Both the position numbers and the translations under genes were made by a program. Positions 63,620-64,000 of a DNA stretch of 64,000 bases are shown here, piece by piece (within the stretch, counting starts at the first letter, position 1; each line of letters starts with the position of its first letter). The stretch is from NCBI GenBank assembly GCA_963662175.1, contig OY759215.1, forward strand, positions 57,739,213 to 57,803,212. The letters run 5' to 3'. The stretch is from Aradus depressus (taxonomy: Eukaryota; Arthropoda; Insecta; Hemiptera; Aradidae). Below the pieces are notes generated by a model. That model had not been told where the DNA came from and made no database searches. It was given only the letters and a program-made list of their open reading frames with translations.

Positions 63620-63870
63620 AAGTGTAGGGGAAGTTATGTAATCGGAATTTCATGTTTTCCGACCTCCTCATTCCAAGTAAGAAATAAAAAAAAAATGTTG
63701 TCCGTATATCACCGGCAATGTACTTCCTCAGATTTAATTAACTGAGCTCAAGAAAGCATTAATTACCTTTTCGTTCCTTCTTCAAACCCAGTCGACCGTT
63801 TGCGCTTATATTCAATGGTTGACTTATACAGGGATTCGTAAATAACATAGGTACTAAATGTTGTGTCGAT
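63620..63870. mobile_element. Repeat B ends in head-to-tail-inverted order
   Basis: 63625-63700 is the 5' end forward (TAGGGGAAGTTATGTAATCG, TTTCATGTTTTCCGACCTCC). 63702-63870 is the 3' end in reverse (ATCACCGGCAATGTACTTCC, TAATTACCTTTTCGTTCC, CAGTCGACCGTTTGCGC, TTGTGTCGATACATAGGCAG). The two pieces meet with no spacer. Confidence 0.7.
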
Positions 63871-64000
63871 ACATAGGCAGTGTAGGCGCCACTGCCGATT
63901 TATAGAATCGGGGTGGAGCATACGGAGGGGGGGTTTTGAACAGTGGACTGTGTTAATTGAAATGTACTATTATAACACTTACCACTTTCCAGGCAGAGCC

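Overview
The window is a piece of a repeat-dominated, AT-rich animal genome, most likely an insect. Evidence for this is the transposon mix: a mariner relic, Penelope-type GIY-YIG fragments, I-, R1- and Jockey-like LINE fragments, a PIF/Harbinger transposase fragment, and two tRNA-derived SINE families. Some SINE copies end in short CCTAA tails, which resemble the arthropod telomere unit but lie on dispersed elements. A hemipteran host is only a guess. There is no bacterial-style gene organisation, no genuine tRNA or rRNA gene, and no host gene I can name. Nearly all short ORFs come from repeats or chance.

Layout: 1-188 is a fold-back element. 1-12 kb holds SINE-A copies, a 45-bp minisatellite, hairpin-ended repeat B copies and a decayed I-type LINE (about 10.78-11.82 kb). 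11.86-12.69 kb holds Penelope remains with two GIY-YIG segments in opposite orientation. 14.7-15.0 kb is a perfect 62-bp tandem array. 16.9-17.4 and 28.6-29.0 kb hold Jockey-like 3' ends. 20.4-20.8 kb is a 70-bp array. 21.8-23.3 kb is a nested stack: a MITE, then three SINE-A copies whose target duplications can be read base by base. 23.8-25.1 kb is a repeat B copy split by a deleted mariner.

30-48 kb carries LINE C-terminal fragments on the minus strand, a Harbinger fragment, a direct-repeat-flanked segment with an Asn/Ser-rich in-frame repeat ORF (37.76-39.16 kb), a 2-kb composite of two tandem arrays with dimeric higher-order structure (42.25-44.31 kb), and a fold-back element beside an 82-bp palindrome (47.1-47.5 kb). 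53.1-53.5 kb shows SINE-A inside SINE-B with a 14-bp target duplication. A 200-N assembly gap follows. 54.14-55.94 kb is the longest ORF: the 3' half of an I-group LINE (end of RT plus RNase H), minus strand.

Possible host exons are short and unproven: near 4.0, 40.65-41.04, 55.94-56.01 and 62.67-62.93 kb. The most interesting material is structural: the hairpin-ended repeat B family with internal tandem units, the double-array composite, the SINE stack that reused one target site, and hammerhead-like motifs in Penelope-type termini. No conserved multi-gene system is visible.
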